From Polymyxa betae (taxonomy: Eukaryota; Endomyxa; Phytomyxea; Plasmodiophorida; Plasmodiophoridae), in contig RBZT01000993.1 in NCBI GenBank assembly GCA_003693705.1, positions 1 to 63,908 on the forward strand: DNA of 63,908 nt, in the 5' to 3' direction. The notes under the pieces were generated by a model. It saw only the letters and a list, made by a program, of their open reading frames with translations, ran no database searches and had not been told where the DNA came from. This document shows, one piece after another, positions 49,664-59,982 of this stretch. Every line of letters begins with the position of its first letter. Within the stretch, counting starts at the first letter, position 1. Made by a program: the position numbers and the translations under genes.

Positions 49664-50423
49664 TTATACAAATTTCGTTTTTACTCCATTGAATGTGTTC
49701 TGTGTTGTCATAGCTTTCTTCTGTTTCGAGGCAACCCATGATGGATGTTCATTTCCTTTAACTTCTTTCGGCTTCAAATTCATAAATTTGGCTTTGTTGC
49801 CAAATTTTTCTAACGCTAAAGCTCTACGAGCTCGTTGCCCGGGACGATTCTTTGCTGGTAGCCGATCGACCTCATCGATCTCTTCACTTTCGCTATCATC
49901 TTCACTTCCAGCTTCGTCAAGTATATTCTTGCCCCGAATTTCAGTGATAGCTGCCGTAACAGCTGCTGATTCACAGATTAGCTTCATAATTGAGACCTGG
50001 TCCGAGTCGGTCTGATTCTCGCTCAGTACAGGGCCATAATTCTGATTGAACATTCTTAACATGGCTGCAACAGCGACCTGATCGATATCAACGCCCTGTC
50101 ATACATCAAATATCAGCGATATTAAACAATCAGGAAGAGAAGAGCTAAAATTACATCACCTTGACTATGGTGAGGTTTTTCTCATGCTTGTTTACTGACT
50201 TCATTCGTTTACAACGAGATTGATCGTCGTTGGCCTGCGATAATTGCTGCAGGCGTGCCTGGGTACTTCGCAATGCTTTCACAGTCTTTTGAACGAGGAA
50301 TAACTTGGCTTTTTTAACTCCTTGACGAAGAAGACGCAAACGTCTACGCTGCTTCTTGCTCGATTGATATTGCTGCAATAGTGTTCTCCATTTCTGTTTT
50401 GGCGACAACGATGTAATATCCAT
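49664..50423 (-). CDS. BUD22 / SRFBP1 family protein
   Basis: Two exons. The first (50423 to about 50153) is basic and helical (SSKKQRRRLRLLRQGVKKAK). The second, from about 50095, continues GVDIDQVAVAAMLRMFNQN and an acidic stretch (DEAGSEDDSESEEIDEVD). It ends with the family C-terminus: AKNRPGQRARRALALEKFGN (the NRxGQRARR motif) and HPSWVASKQKKA. BUD22 in yeast works in 18S rRNA maturation (small-subunit processome); the animal homologue is SRFBP1. Length is shorter than yeast BUD22. This gene and LYAR point to nucleolar ribosome assembly. Confidence 0.88.
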
Positions 50424-50664
50424 AATAGATTCAGAAATCTTTCATGTTCTGATGAAACTCTATCAGATTTAGATACGCACTAATTTTTGACCTGAACCTA
50501 GGGACATTTTCTCACTATTTTATCCTGTCAGATCAAGGAGCATAGCAAAGGTAAAAATAACAGATCCACATCTCACTAAAACCTTTCAAAAATTATCCTC
50601 TACTCATGTCCTGGAAAATCAGTTTCTAAGTTGATTATAAGCGGAAGGTAACGATTCGGAAATT

Positions 50665-51132
50665 TTAATTGATCTTTTTGTTCGATCCACGGCGACTTCC
50701 AACTCTAGGTGTATTTTCAGAAGCGGCGGTTACAGGCTGGAAAGGGAGAGGATTTCGGTTGTAAATAGGCCAGTCTGGGAGACAAACCTAAATTCACTGT
50801 AAAAAGTTTTGCAGACAGATGATTCATCATTGGACGTACAACAGCTGATACAGCACTACCACCTAATATCGTGTATATCGCATACGATAACTTCTCATTG
50901 AAAAATCCAATGAGAAACCCCACCACCTAATTGAGTTTTTTTAACCTAAGCACATAATACCCAAATAATAACGAACCGCCGAGATAACGATGATGGTCAT
51001 AGCAATACGCTCACATAAGACCTGTCCTTTCCAATCCTGAGTATCGTATGAGACGATCACTGTGACAAACGAGCGAGACAGATGCTTGCCATCTTGACCG
51101 TTGGAAGAATCGATGATGAAGACAGACAACAC
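50665..51132 (-). CDS. Signal peptidase complex subunit 1 (SPC12/SPCS1)
   Basis: Three exons carry the family pattern: DWKGQVLCERIAMTIIVISA, then VVGFLIGFFNEKLSYAIYTI, then, across a 53-nt intron, VCLPDWPIYNRNPLPFQPV, followed by a basic tail and a stop at 50665-50667. Two membrane hairpin helices are present. SPC12 is a non-catalytic ER signal peptidase subunit. The start is uncertain: no ATG lies directly before DWKGQ. The frame continues upstream to a GTG at 51132, so a small unseen first exon is likely. Confidence 0.88.
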
Positions 51133-51455
51133 AAGTGGCAGAATGAAGTGTGATGAATGAATGAAGCCAATAATAATCTAATCTACAAGCAAGTTCTACA
51201 GTACGCAAATAATGAAGTCATATATTGTATTTAGGACATTCTATATTGAATATTCTGCCAAACCTTTGTAACAGGAATGATTACAAACCAGCCATATTGA
51301 ATGCACAAACACACTAATATACTACTATAGAACAAATACACGAATTCAACTACATGATTAACAGATCACGAAACTAATTGCAAGAGTATTGAGATACAAA
51401 TTCAGAGATTATTGCAATGGTTGTTGATAAAACCCATTTGGATTGATAAAAAAAT
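51133..51455. other. Intergenic, AT-rich
   Basis: No supported frame. The missing first exon of SPC12 may be near 51150-51210. Confidence 0.4.
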
Positions 51456-51975
51456 TTATTTGCTCGCTTTCATGGGTTCAGCGCCGGGAGCTTGCTGACG
51501 CTGACGTAAGACAGCTTTCACAATCTACAAATATGATATCAGAAGCAGATTCTGATTTGTAAAATGCTTAATAAACCTTCTGCTCTTCGATGAGGAAAGC
51601 ACGAACGATACGTTGGCGAACGCACTGACCACAGCGAGATCCTCCATAGGCACGAGCGACAGTTCGCTTGCTCTTAGACAGAAGCTATAATAGATAATAA
51701 GCATGGGATAATGACAGAGCTGGATCTCTCAACTTTGTATTGGATGGGACGAAGACAGGGGATACCATGGATCTTAAGACCACAATCACCACATTTAGGT
51801 CCTGACAAATATATATATTAGTAAATAGATATTGTTATAGAGAAAAGATTCATATACCATTGGCCTTCTTAGTTCGATATTGAACAGTGTTCTGACCACC
51901 GGGGGTCTTAACAACCTTCACCTTGTTACTCTTGGTCGCATATGAATGACGACGACGGTATGTAAGACGCTGCAT
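51456..51975 (-). CDS. RPL34: 60S ribosomal protein eL34
   Basis: Exons begin at ATG 51975 and join to [97 protein letters not shown], ending at TAA 51456-51458. The four Cys (KCGDCG, RCGQC) form the L34e zinc site. Introns interrupt after KANG, after IQYK.. and near the 3' end, each about 45 to 70 nt. A palindrome shared with the P2 gene lies about 120 bases upstream. Confidence 0.95.
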
Positions 51976-52699
51976 GATCACCTACTACAATAATTACAAC
52001 CTCAATACCGATGCAACGTCCATGTACGAACCTAGACGATCTCGATAAAAACCAGCAAGAAATGGTGAGATCCAAATCTATAGAAGAAAGACCGTCACGG
52101 ACTCCGTAATTCTAATCTTATTCATTTCAACAATTCAATTAGGGCTCCTCATATATATATCACAAACTTTATCAAAAATCACGAGATTTTCGAGAAGAGG
52201 CGTCTCGCTCACCTTTTGCTATGGAAAATTTCCAACTGATATGAATTGCAGTATTCTGATAGAAATAAATCGATCGGAATCTGTCATCTTCATTACCGTT
52301 ATATGTTATTGATTTAGTAAAGAACACGTTATTAACTTTGGCAATGTTTTGCATCCAGAGAAATAAACAATTCAAGTGGAATCGTCAATTGATTCATATA
52401 GAGATGTTCATCTATATCAATCAATTAGTACCTAGATATATTCAATCTTATTCACATCATCTAATTGTTTATCAAGTAGAACATTGACAAAATGTAAACA
52501 ATGGTGCTTGTCATGGTTTTCTTGGGTAGATCAGATAGACAAAGTTGAATAATTGGCAGATAATCATACTGAGCTATGTTCATCATACACAGTGATCCTA
52601 TTTTCAAGAAAACAATAGATGCATAACAGCTCATACAACGACATTTAATTGTCTGTCTTTATATCAATTAAGGCTGAATAAAAGATTACATCGAGTCGA
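51976..52699. other. Intergenic upstream of RPL34
   Basis: Contains the ribosomal-gene palindrome at 52091-52101; the rest is AT-rich. The ORF at 52172-52375 has no protein character. Confidence 0.5.
52091..52101. promoter_or_regulatory. TCCGTGACGG-type palindrome upstream of RPL34
   Basis: ACCGTCACGGA here is the complement of TCCGTGACGGT. It lies 116 to 126 bases before the RPL34 start codon. The same element stands before the P2 gene. Confidence 0.45.
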
Positions 52700-54203
52700 T
52701 CAGATTATGGCAGGATTACATTCGTTATCCAGAACGCGACCATCAACTGGACGTACAGGCCCGGCTCCAACCATGATGAGGATATCATCTTTCGGAAGGA
52801 GATTATCATCTGGGCGGAACTTGTATGACTGTTTTTGTTGTAGAAGTAGCTGTTCAGGTGATGCAATACCAGCAGGTAGATATTCATCATCTCCTAACAA
52901 TATTGGTCTCTGCATCTGACCTTGTAATCGTAATTGTTCAGGTGATGCTACCCCAACTGGGAGTGAGTTTTGAGGTTCTTTGGGTAGCTGCTGAATGATA
53001 GGTATTATCTGATCGTGGGATGCAGATAGAGATTGTAGAATAGATGGATCTTGATCTGTATCGAAGATGACATCACCTTGAAATAAATCTCCAGTATCTA
53101 CAGGAATATAAACCATATCAGCTTGATCTGTACCATAAGAAGGTATTGCCCATAATGATGTTGATGATAATATTGGACTTAATACATCATTGAGAATATC
53201 ATCAAGACCAATGACAGGTACACCTCCTGTATCTACATCTTCATCTCCATTTGATATTCCTCGTACTGGGCCCATTATATCATTCCGGGGATCATTAACC
53301 TCTGACGTTGTTGATATTAGTCCCATCATGTCATTTGGCATTCGTCGAGGATCTTTACCCAGATCCCTAATTGATATCGCAGGTACTGACTCCATGCCAT
53401 CATTCGACATTCTTCGAACATCTTCAGCTAGATCCATGGAAGGCGATCTTCCAGACCAGGACATACTAGTCCCGGGCCGGGATGATGACGGCACAAAGCT
53501 GTTGATATCATTGGTCGTATTGCGACGATCAGATGGAATAGACTTAGATTTGCCAGTATCGATGGTGCTATTGGAAAGCTTTGTTGAAGGTCTTCTGTTA
53601 TCTTCACCATTTGATATCGTCGCATTCATCACCTAATAAGTATTAATATGAAGAAAGAGAAAGGATATACAGACGAACCTTATTAGGTAGCTCATGACGC
53701 AGACGATATCTATCTAATGGTCTCTTGCTTGATGTTGATGTTGATGTATTGCTTCTGGTAGTATTCTGTATAGGAGCTAATGCTTGTGAAGTTGTATAGA
53801 TAATATCACCAGCTAATGTAGATACAGGTACAATAGTATCTCTTAGTAGATGAGCAGTTCCATTGAGATCTATTACAGGAATAGAATTAAATCCAATAAC
53901 AGGATTGGATCGAGGAGGAACTGCATCTTTTTCATATCGATCTGTAGATGGCAGGTCTTCTCTATCTTGTTTCTGAACAAGATTTTGACCTCGTTTACCA
54001 TGTCCATGTTTATCATCACATGCAGACTCATCAAAACCAATCAATCGACGACCATTACTTGCAACAATAACAGTGGAGTTTGTCAAGTTCGTTAAAGCTT
54101 GCCATCCATCCGGAGTCACCATTAGACTAGATTTTGGAGTCCGACCATCAGCTAGAGCAATGGTCAGGGCCAATACGGTCGTGAGCAGCGTCGGAAGCTT
54201 CAT
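52700..54203 (-). CDS. Secreted Ser/Thr-rich protein with internal SPEQL repeats
   Basis: A clear signal peptide (MKLPTLLTTVLALTIALADG) opens exon 1 (54203 to about 53683); exon 2 (about 53632-52700) ends at a stop at 52700. The mature protein is polar, with several N-glycosylation sites (NLTNST, NGTAH, NTTRSN) and basic stretches (KHGHGKRGQNL, TSSKRPLD). Near the C-terminus a unit is repeated: PVGVASPEQLRLQ and PAGIASPEQLLLQ. Repeated short phrases also occur earlier (DPRRMPNDMMGL, VRRMSNDGMESV). I saw no known domain. A secreted, fast-evolving type of protein is likely, but its role is unknown. Confidence 0.7.
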
Positions 54204-54512
54204 TGATACGATTATAATCAGTTTTTTGTTATCAAAAACCTGAAATAAGAAATTCGATGATGATAGATAGAGAACAAATAAGAATCTGATTGAGATCTCT
54301 GTCTGATTATAAAGTTCATGACATCAAAGTATGACTCATTCCATGTGAATCAAGCTATTGAAATGAATCACAGATTTAATCTTGGAGATCAATATGACAA
54401 GATCCAATTTCTATGGATTATGTAATGAAAATCAGAAAAGTATTACATCGAATGTAAAGATCAAGTTGACACTTGTGAATTATATAGGGAATGTATGTTT
54501 GTGTGTATTGAT
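54204..54512. other. Intergenic
   Basis: Short AT-rich gap between the P2 gene 3' end and the secreted-protein gene start. Nothing recognised. Confidence 0.5.
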
Positions 54513-54827
54513 TTAATCAAAAAGAGAGAAGCCCATATCTTCTTCTTCTTCTTCTTCAGACTCGGGTTCAGGAGCAGCCTCTTCCTTAGCAGCAGCAGCT
54601 CCAGCACCAGCCGAAGGAGCGGCACCACCAGATGGTACGCTCTGCAACTTGGCACGTCCGGCCTGGACCAATTCGCCAATATCCTTGCCTTCGACTTGCT
54701 TGAGGAGGAGGTCAAGTTTCTCACCATCAATAGCAGCACCAGCGGCATTCAAAACAGCACTGATGTTGTCCTTGTTTGGGGTCTGACCAGCCAGAGCCAC
54801 CATCAACATAGCTGACACGTACTTCAT
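54513..54827 (-). CDS. RPP2: 60S acidic ribosomal protein P2
   Basis: A 104-residue intronless frame. N-terminal dimerisation fold MKYVSAMLMVALAGQTPNKD, then AAIDGEKLDLLLKQVEGKDI, an Ala/Gly-rich hinge, and the acidic tail with SEEEEEEDMGFSLFD. The conserved C-terminal peptide is normally MGFGLFD; here one Gly is Ser. P2 with P1 and uL10 forms the ribosomal stalk that recruits elongation factors. Start at ATG 54827, because the upstream extension lacks family similarity. A palindrome shared with RPL34 lies about 90 bases upstream. Confidence 0.95.
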   Translation of the reverse strand: MKYVSAMLMVALAGQTPNKDNISAVLNAAGAAIDGEKLDLLLKQVEGKDIGELVQAGRAKLQSVPSGGAAPSAGAGAAAAKEEAAPEPESEEEEEEDMGFSLFD

Positions 54828-54914
54828 GGTAAAGAGAGTATTGGGGATAGAGACTGTCTCTGAGTAATTTAAACCGAACGATGTCGATACACAAAGAGAT
54901 TGAAATCCATGAAC

Positions 54915-54925
54915 TCCGTGACGGA
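54915..54925. promoter_or_regulatory. TCCGTGACGGA palindrome upstream of the P2 gene
   Basis: A perfect 11-base palindrome apart from its centre, 88 to 98 bases before the P2 start codon. It matches the element before RPL34 in ten of eleven positions. Confidence 0.45.
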
Positions 54926-55004
54926 CTAACAAATAGATCCGAATGACTATATATGGATATTGCCCCTACTCTCTTAAATTACACAGGTTTATTTCACACA
55001 CTTC

Positions 55005-57150
55005 TTAGATCAATGATGTCTGATGACTGCTAAACAATGATTGAATTCTATGTGCTAGATCTGTTAGAAATCCACCACCATGCTCTCGTACTGTACCCAT
55101 CTGTGACATCACCTATTACACTATTCAATTAGTACTGTACATATAAAGACAGTTGGTCTTTATACATGTACCTGCCGGTCTCTCTCAGCAGTCAGTTCTT
55201 TCTCTAGTTTCTTTAGAGCATCAAGTCTGCGTCGATGATTATTAATCTCATCTCTTACTGTAATTAAACGTAATATAATATTATCATTCTCCACCACTGA
55301 TGTATCCTGCATAGCACATTTAAAATTACATGTATAACATCCTATATAATCATACATGAGTACCATGACGTATTTGTTCGGATTGAGCTCGAATTGGCAC
55401 CTGTACTGGTCCAGGATCTGTAGAACGTAATTGCTCAGATCGAGCTCTATCAGGACCTATGAAGAATATGTTCAGAACCCCATATGGACAGCCATGTAAA
55501 TCTAGATGTAGTAATCCTTGACCTTGATCTTGATATTCACTTTCAGGTTCTGAATCCCAATCCGATTGATTTGCCAATTCCTGACCAAGAATATGATCAG
55601 ATAGAAACTAGGGCCATGGGATTCAATACAAGGGTACTGGGATCATTTGGGTCAGTTATTTCTGGATCATATTCAATAAAGAGCCGAGTAAATTGGTGAG
55701 ATGATGGCTTTAGACATAATAAAGGTCGTATTGGTGAGAGAATTTGTTCACTAAATTACATGATAGATTGAATCAGTATATATAGAGATATAAAGAGACA
55801 ATGCTAATTACCTGGTACTATCAACTCGGTTAATAATTCGTTCTAATAATGAGGTCCATTGATCACATATAGATATAGAATCAAACTTTAATATGAGAGC
55901 TGGATCTGTGCCTGATATCTCTCTATATATATATCATTAACAAATGATTGGGTACGATACAATCAGTATGGTATCGTACCGAGGTCCATTAAGATCATGT
56001 CTCCAGAATAGAGGTAATGTACGAGATCTCACAATATTATTCAGACCAGCATTAGCACCAAACTCAACATCTCTCAATGTTATACAATCAATAATATCCT
56101 CATAATCATCACGACGAAATATCAGTAGATTCGTAGCACCAACCATCACATGACGATCTCTCCAATTAGATCCTAGCCCACCTTTCCAGTTCTAAAATAC
56201 AGTATCATCACATTAATATCATTGATATCAAATTATGAATGATTCGTACTTTCCGAACTGTCACTTTACCTTTTAGATAGCTTCTGTACAAAAATGTGAA
56301 TATGAGACTTGTAAAGCAGAATATATTCGGATATAATGAAATACCTTTGTGGCATTATTCTATCATCGAATACATAACGATATTGACCTATGAACTGCTT
56401 ACTGAACATATTCACTATGAAGTTCCGACGATTACATTTCCATATGGATACAAGGATAGATTCTAAACGAGAACGAGTACGTTCAGTTCGACATCGCCAT
56501 GTGTATTGCTTCAATTGATTGGATGAATTCTGTGCAACTTGTAGACGAATCTCATGTTTTGAAATCGATATAATATCTGCAAACAGCATTCATGTACAAA
56601 TCGTCGCAATATGCCAATGTTCTGACCTCGGATTTGATCAAAATTGATGATCTTTCGAAGTTGGGACTTTTCATAATTGCTGATTGTCTTGTTGATAAAG
56701 TCGAATCTCAAAATACGATTTTGTTGATATCTATTATTACGGTTGAGCTTAATGATAGAGAAAATTAGCCTGATAAATATAATAGATGAGATAAGGACCG
56801 ATATATATGAGATACTAACCAAGGATCTAATTCATCATTTGTATCATCATGTTGATGCAATAATGTTCTTAGAAATAGAATACGATCATATCCAGCTTTA
56901 CAATCAGCATCAGAAAGTACAGCCCTAAAGACAGTTATACAATCTCTGTATGAGATCAGAGTAAGAACCTGGCTGTCTGAATAATCTCGAAACTAATATG
57001 GTCTTCTGATTGCTGATCATGTTGATGATCGGGATGAAATTTCAATGCAGTTTTTCGAAATGCAGCTGGTATTTGATCAATAGCAGACCCATAACGTAAA
57101 CCGAGAAGGTTGTAATAACCAACAGGACCTAGATCTTCACTAGAAATCAT
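55005..57150 (-). CDS. J-domain protein with PH-like regions and coiled-coil tail
   Basis: Exon 1 codes a DnaJ J-domain at the very N-terminus: YYNLLGLRYGSAIDQIPAAF, RKTALKFHPDHQHD (HPD motif intact). Exon 2 extends it (AGYDRILFLRTLL). Later exons carry a region like a PH domain (RILRFDFINKTISNYEKSQ, ISISKHEIRLQVAQNSSNQL, ERTRSRLESILVSIW) and then perhaps a second one (RHVMVGATNLLIFRRDDYED..). A further region (LLHLDLHGCPYGVLNIFFIG) precedes a coiled coil (ITVRDEINNHRRRLDALKKL) and ends at TAA 55005-55007. A J-domain recruits Hsp70; PH-like modules suggest membrane or protein targeting. RME-8/DNAJC13 also combines both, but in another order. Not all splice sites were fixed. Confidence 0.65.
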
Positions 57151-57539
57151 ATCAACATGAATATTGCAGGTCGCGTGCCTTTCATATCGCTATGATACAG
57201 ATTCTTTTAACAAACAAGGTTTTTCGAGCCGGGTTTGAGTTTGAGTTTGAGTTCTGCTGACGTCATACGAGAAGGCCGCTCAAACTCGTATTCAAACTTC
57301 AAAGCTGGTTGAGTTTGCGCAGCCTTCTGGTCACAGAATTGGAGTCATTGAGTTTCAATTGTCTCAGAGTCGTCTAAGGTAATGTCGTTCCGTTCCGGGT
57401 TCCCTCATCGTTAATAAAATTATAGATTTCGTTATGAATCAAATTAGTCTGGACCTGATGATCGGTTCATTCAGGGCCCGTTCATTGCTGCTGAGCCGAC
57501 TTCAGGGGCATTTAACGCGCGAGCACTCTCTATCTTGCC
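57151..57539. other. Intergenic with short GTTTGA repeats
   Basis: GGGTTTGAGTTTGAGTTTGAG near 57230 (three GTTTGA units) and complementary CTCAAACTC near 57282 could pair. No frame is supported. Confidence 0.4.
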
Positions 57540-57891
57540 ATGCCTGCAACCTTTCTCCAACAACGACGGAATGAAACAACCCCTCCTCAACACCAATTGC
57601 TCAAGGTGGAAAAGCGTCGACAACCCAGCGCAACTTACTTTGACGATTTCATCCTGCTCAAAGCAGTGAACCACTTTTCCCAAGGAATCAGGAAGAGGCA
57701 ACGTGATGAAAGTCTGGGATGAGATCGCTGAACGGCTTCCTAATACACCGGATTACGGGGTAAAGAAGGATGGCCCCGGATGTAAAAGATTTGAGAGATT
57801 CTATCTTGGTTTATTTATTTATTATAACAGATATAAAAAATGCGAAAAATACATGAGAAACCCTCCAATCAGATTTTGCGCTCTATTTTAG
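57540..57891 (+). pseudogene. Frameshifted Myb/SANT-like DNA-binding ORF, probably of mobile-element origin
   Basis: The frame from ATG 57540 reads ATYFDDFILLKAVNHF and then leaves frame near 57670. In the next frame it continues FPKESGRGNVMKVWDEIAER and DGPGCKRFERFYLG, ending at a stop. Together they look like a trihelix/Myb-like DNA-binding domain (KDGPxC signature) as carried by transposons and their domesticated relatives. One base loss or gain explains the break. The upstream and downstream parts are missing, and it may not belong to the Crypton-like remnant that follows. Confidence 0.5.
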
Positions 57892-58299
57892 CATCGCATT
57901 TATTGAAAATGAGTTCAGCAACCTGATTGTCAACGGTAATTATCAGGGTCGCTGGTCCCGGGTTGTCCCCAGTCTGAGACCGGGACCTGGAAAATATGCG
58001 TGGGTATTTTCACTCCCACTGCAATTTATCTTCCGATATTTGGACCGCGGGTCCCCAGTGCCCCCGTTATTCAAGGCGAATTTTACCTGCGAATGCTTGC
58101 TAGCACTGTTTTTTGGGCTTTGCCCTGCCACTTGCTCGGGTAATCGTCACTTCAAGCGGTTCTAGTGACGTTCCTTAAATTTGAATACGAAGATGTCATA
58201 TAGAAACCAGAATATAGCTTGGTCTGCTCACTTGACATGCAAAGGGTGGGTAATTATATTGCATAGTACGGCGAAACTTGTACGGCACGTATTGGTCTT

Positions 58300-58866
58300 T
58301 CGCGTGATTCGCTGCAGTATCTTGCAATCTTGCAAGCTCTATCAGCGATGTCTGATCTTTCTATGCCTGCTGATTTCCAGACTATCCCACTATGCTCTTC
58401 TTCGTGGCGAGACTGTGAGGCAGTTAGAATTGGCTGATATGCATTCTGTTGAATTATAGAAATGAAGGTTTTACTCAGTGTTCCGCCTTGGTGTTTGTTC
58501 TCCGCCAAGGCAAAACTAACCAGTTCGGCCGAAACGATTTCGGGGCTTTCGTTCGCTCGAAAGACGTTCATATCTGTCCCTGGGGCTCTGTGTCGTTTTA
58601 TCTGTTTTGACGTTTCCATTCCGAAAACGAGCCCTTTCCTTCTAGAACAAGCGATTATAAGGTTCAAAAAAAGTTTGTCGATGCCGCTTTCGAAGATATC
58701 GGTTTGACGAACAAGGCTAAGACACACGCAGCGAGAGGTTCGGGTGCCCGAATGGCAGAGCTGTCCGGTCCTTCTGTAGACCAGATCCGTCGGCAGATGA
58801 AACAATCAGGCTTTGGAGAACTGCTATCTGACCTGTCTTCCAAGAGAGGCTATCAGAAAGCATGCT
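58300..58866 (+). mobile_element. Crypton/Ndc10-like tyrosine recombinase remnant
   Basis: In the three forward frames the sequence carries blocks of fungal Ndc10/DUF3504-type tyrosine recombinases: SHYALLRGETVRQLELADMH (from about 58385), RQGKTNQFGRNDFGAFVRSK then HICPWGSVSFYLF (58503-58610), and KTHAARGSGARMAELSGPSV followed by DQIRRQ (about 58711-58798). The H-x-x-R of the active site is visible in THAAR. The blocks are separated by a TAG at 58456-58458, a TGA at 58611-58613 and frame changes, and the tyrosine end is not found. It is a dead copy. Such genes are common in Mucoromycota, chytrids and other fungi. Confidence 0.7.
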
Positions 58867-58884
58867 GAATTCCCAACAGCTCCT

Positions 58885-58985
58885 CAGGGCATGTGTCTAA
58901 GCGCACTATATTGACTAAGCTCCGATGAATCGGAAAGCTCACTATATTGACTGAATTCCTATGAACTGGAAGTTGGCATATAGAC
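58885..58985. repeat. Two degenerate direct repeat units of about 37 bp
   Basis: GCRCACTATATTGACT occurs twice (near 58901 and 58939), each followed by a related tract with ATGAA and GGAA. It lies just after the recombinase remnant and could be part of its end. Confidence 0.5.
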
Positions 58986-59047
58986 AAGGAATGTAAAGCT
59001 CAGGTAATCAATCGAGTATATCTGAAGCTTTCGACAAATTATTATTT

Positions 59048-59323
59048 TTGCAGATTCGGGAGAAAATTAAAGACGTGGAGCAGAGAAAGCAAGTTTATCA
59101 TCAACTCTGTATCCTGCGTTGGGAAAGAGAAGTAGATGTGCTCCAAAAAATGCTGCCCAATTTCGTCAACCAGCTGCCCTGCGAATTCCGCCTGTATTTT
59201 GAAACACATTACCTTCACCGAGTGGAGAAGAGGCCTGTTTGTTATCGCGACCCTGAACTTCCTGATATTACAGCACATCCAGAATCATTTCATCTGGTCC
59301 TGAATAGTTCGACAGCTATCTGA
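59048..59323 (+). pseudogene. Orphan coding-like exon
   Basis: After a TTTTTGCAG acceptor at 59045-59053 the frame reads IREKIKDVEQRKQVYHQLCI, LRWEREVDVLQKMLPNFVNQ, PCEFRLYFETHYLHRVEKRP to a stop at 59323. It has good protein texture and follows the recombinase remnant in the same orientation. No family is recognised. It may be the 3' exon of the recombinase ORF or of another mobile gene. Confidence 0.35.
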
Positions 59324-59982
59324 AATACAAGCGGTTTGTAGCAAATTATTACTTTATTAGAAGTAAATACAGGATTGGTTGACAAGTTTTCAAGCTACGA
59401 CGAAGCTGCGCTAAGATTCGCTCACGGAGTCTGACGGGCACTGTGATGGCCTTTCCCCTTTGGGTCCTGGACGTTTCCATGATTGGAAAACAAATTCATT
59501 GAGATTTTACTATCGTTCCGTTGTGATCTGAGCGTAGAATCGTATCGATTGCTACAAAGAATTCTTTTAGTCATATGGCTACTGTGATGACAACTTCGGA
59601 TGAAGATCCTTTTTATGATGAAATCGACGAACAAATAGTCTATGACTATGAAACACCCGCTGAAGAAGACGCAATGGCAGCCGAGGGTCGGTCCAAGTCG
59701 TTGACGATGAAGTTAGTCAGCGAATGCAGATTGGCAATGACGACCAGGGCACTGGCAATAGCCGGAATACACCCAACAACGATGAGATCGAGGCTAATCA
59801 CAGCCGCCAGACGACCAAAGGCGGAAACCAGGGCATGGCCTCGGGAAACCTCGCCGTGGTAGAGCAATATTGCGGAAGCTAGATCGCAAAGCGATCTTGA
59901 AATTCGTTGAAAACCGGGAACGTTATTTGAATCATTTTCGCGATGCGAACACTGCAGGTAGGTACGGTGTGCTGTCTTCCGA
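59324..59982. other. Region between remnants
   Basis: An open frame from ATG 59575 begins DEDPFYDEIDEQIVYDYETP and stays open to 59862, with a second forward frame also open. It looks like acidic, disordered protein, possibly from a retroelement. No motif supports a gene call. Confidence 0.35.

Noticed and set aside
49635-50015. Plus-strand ORF after the RING gene
   Set aside because: It is antisense to BUD22, whose NRxGQRARR motif settles the strand.
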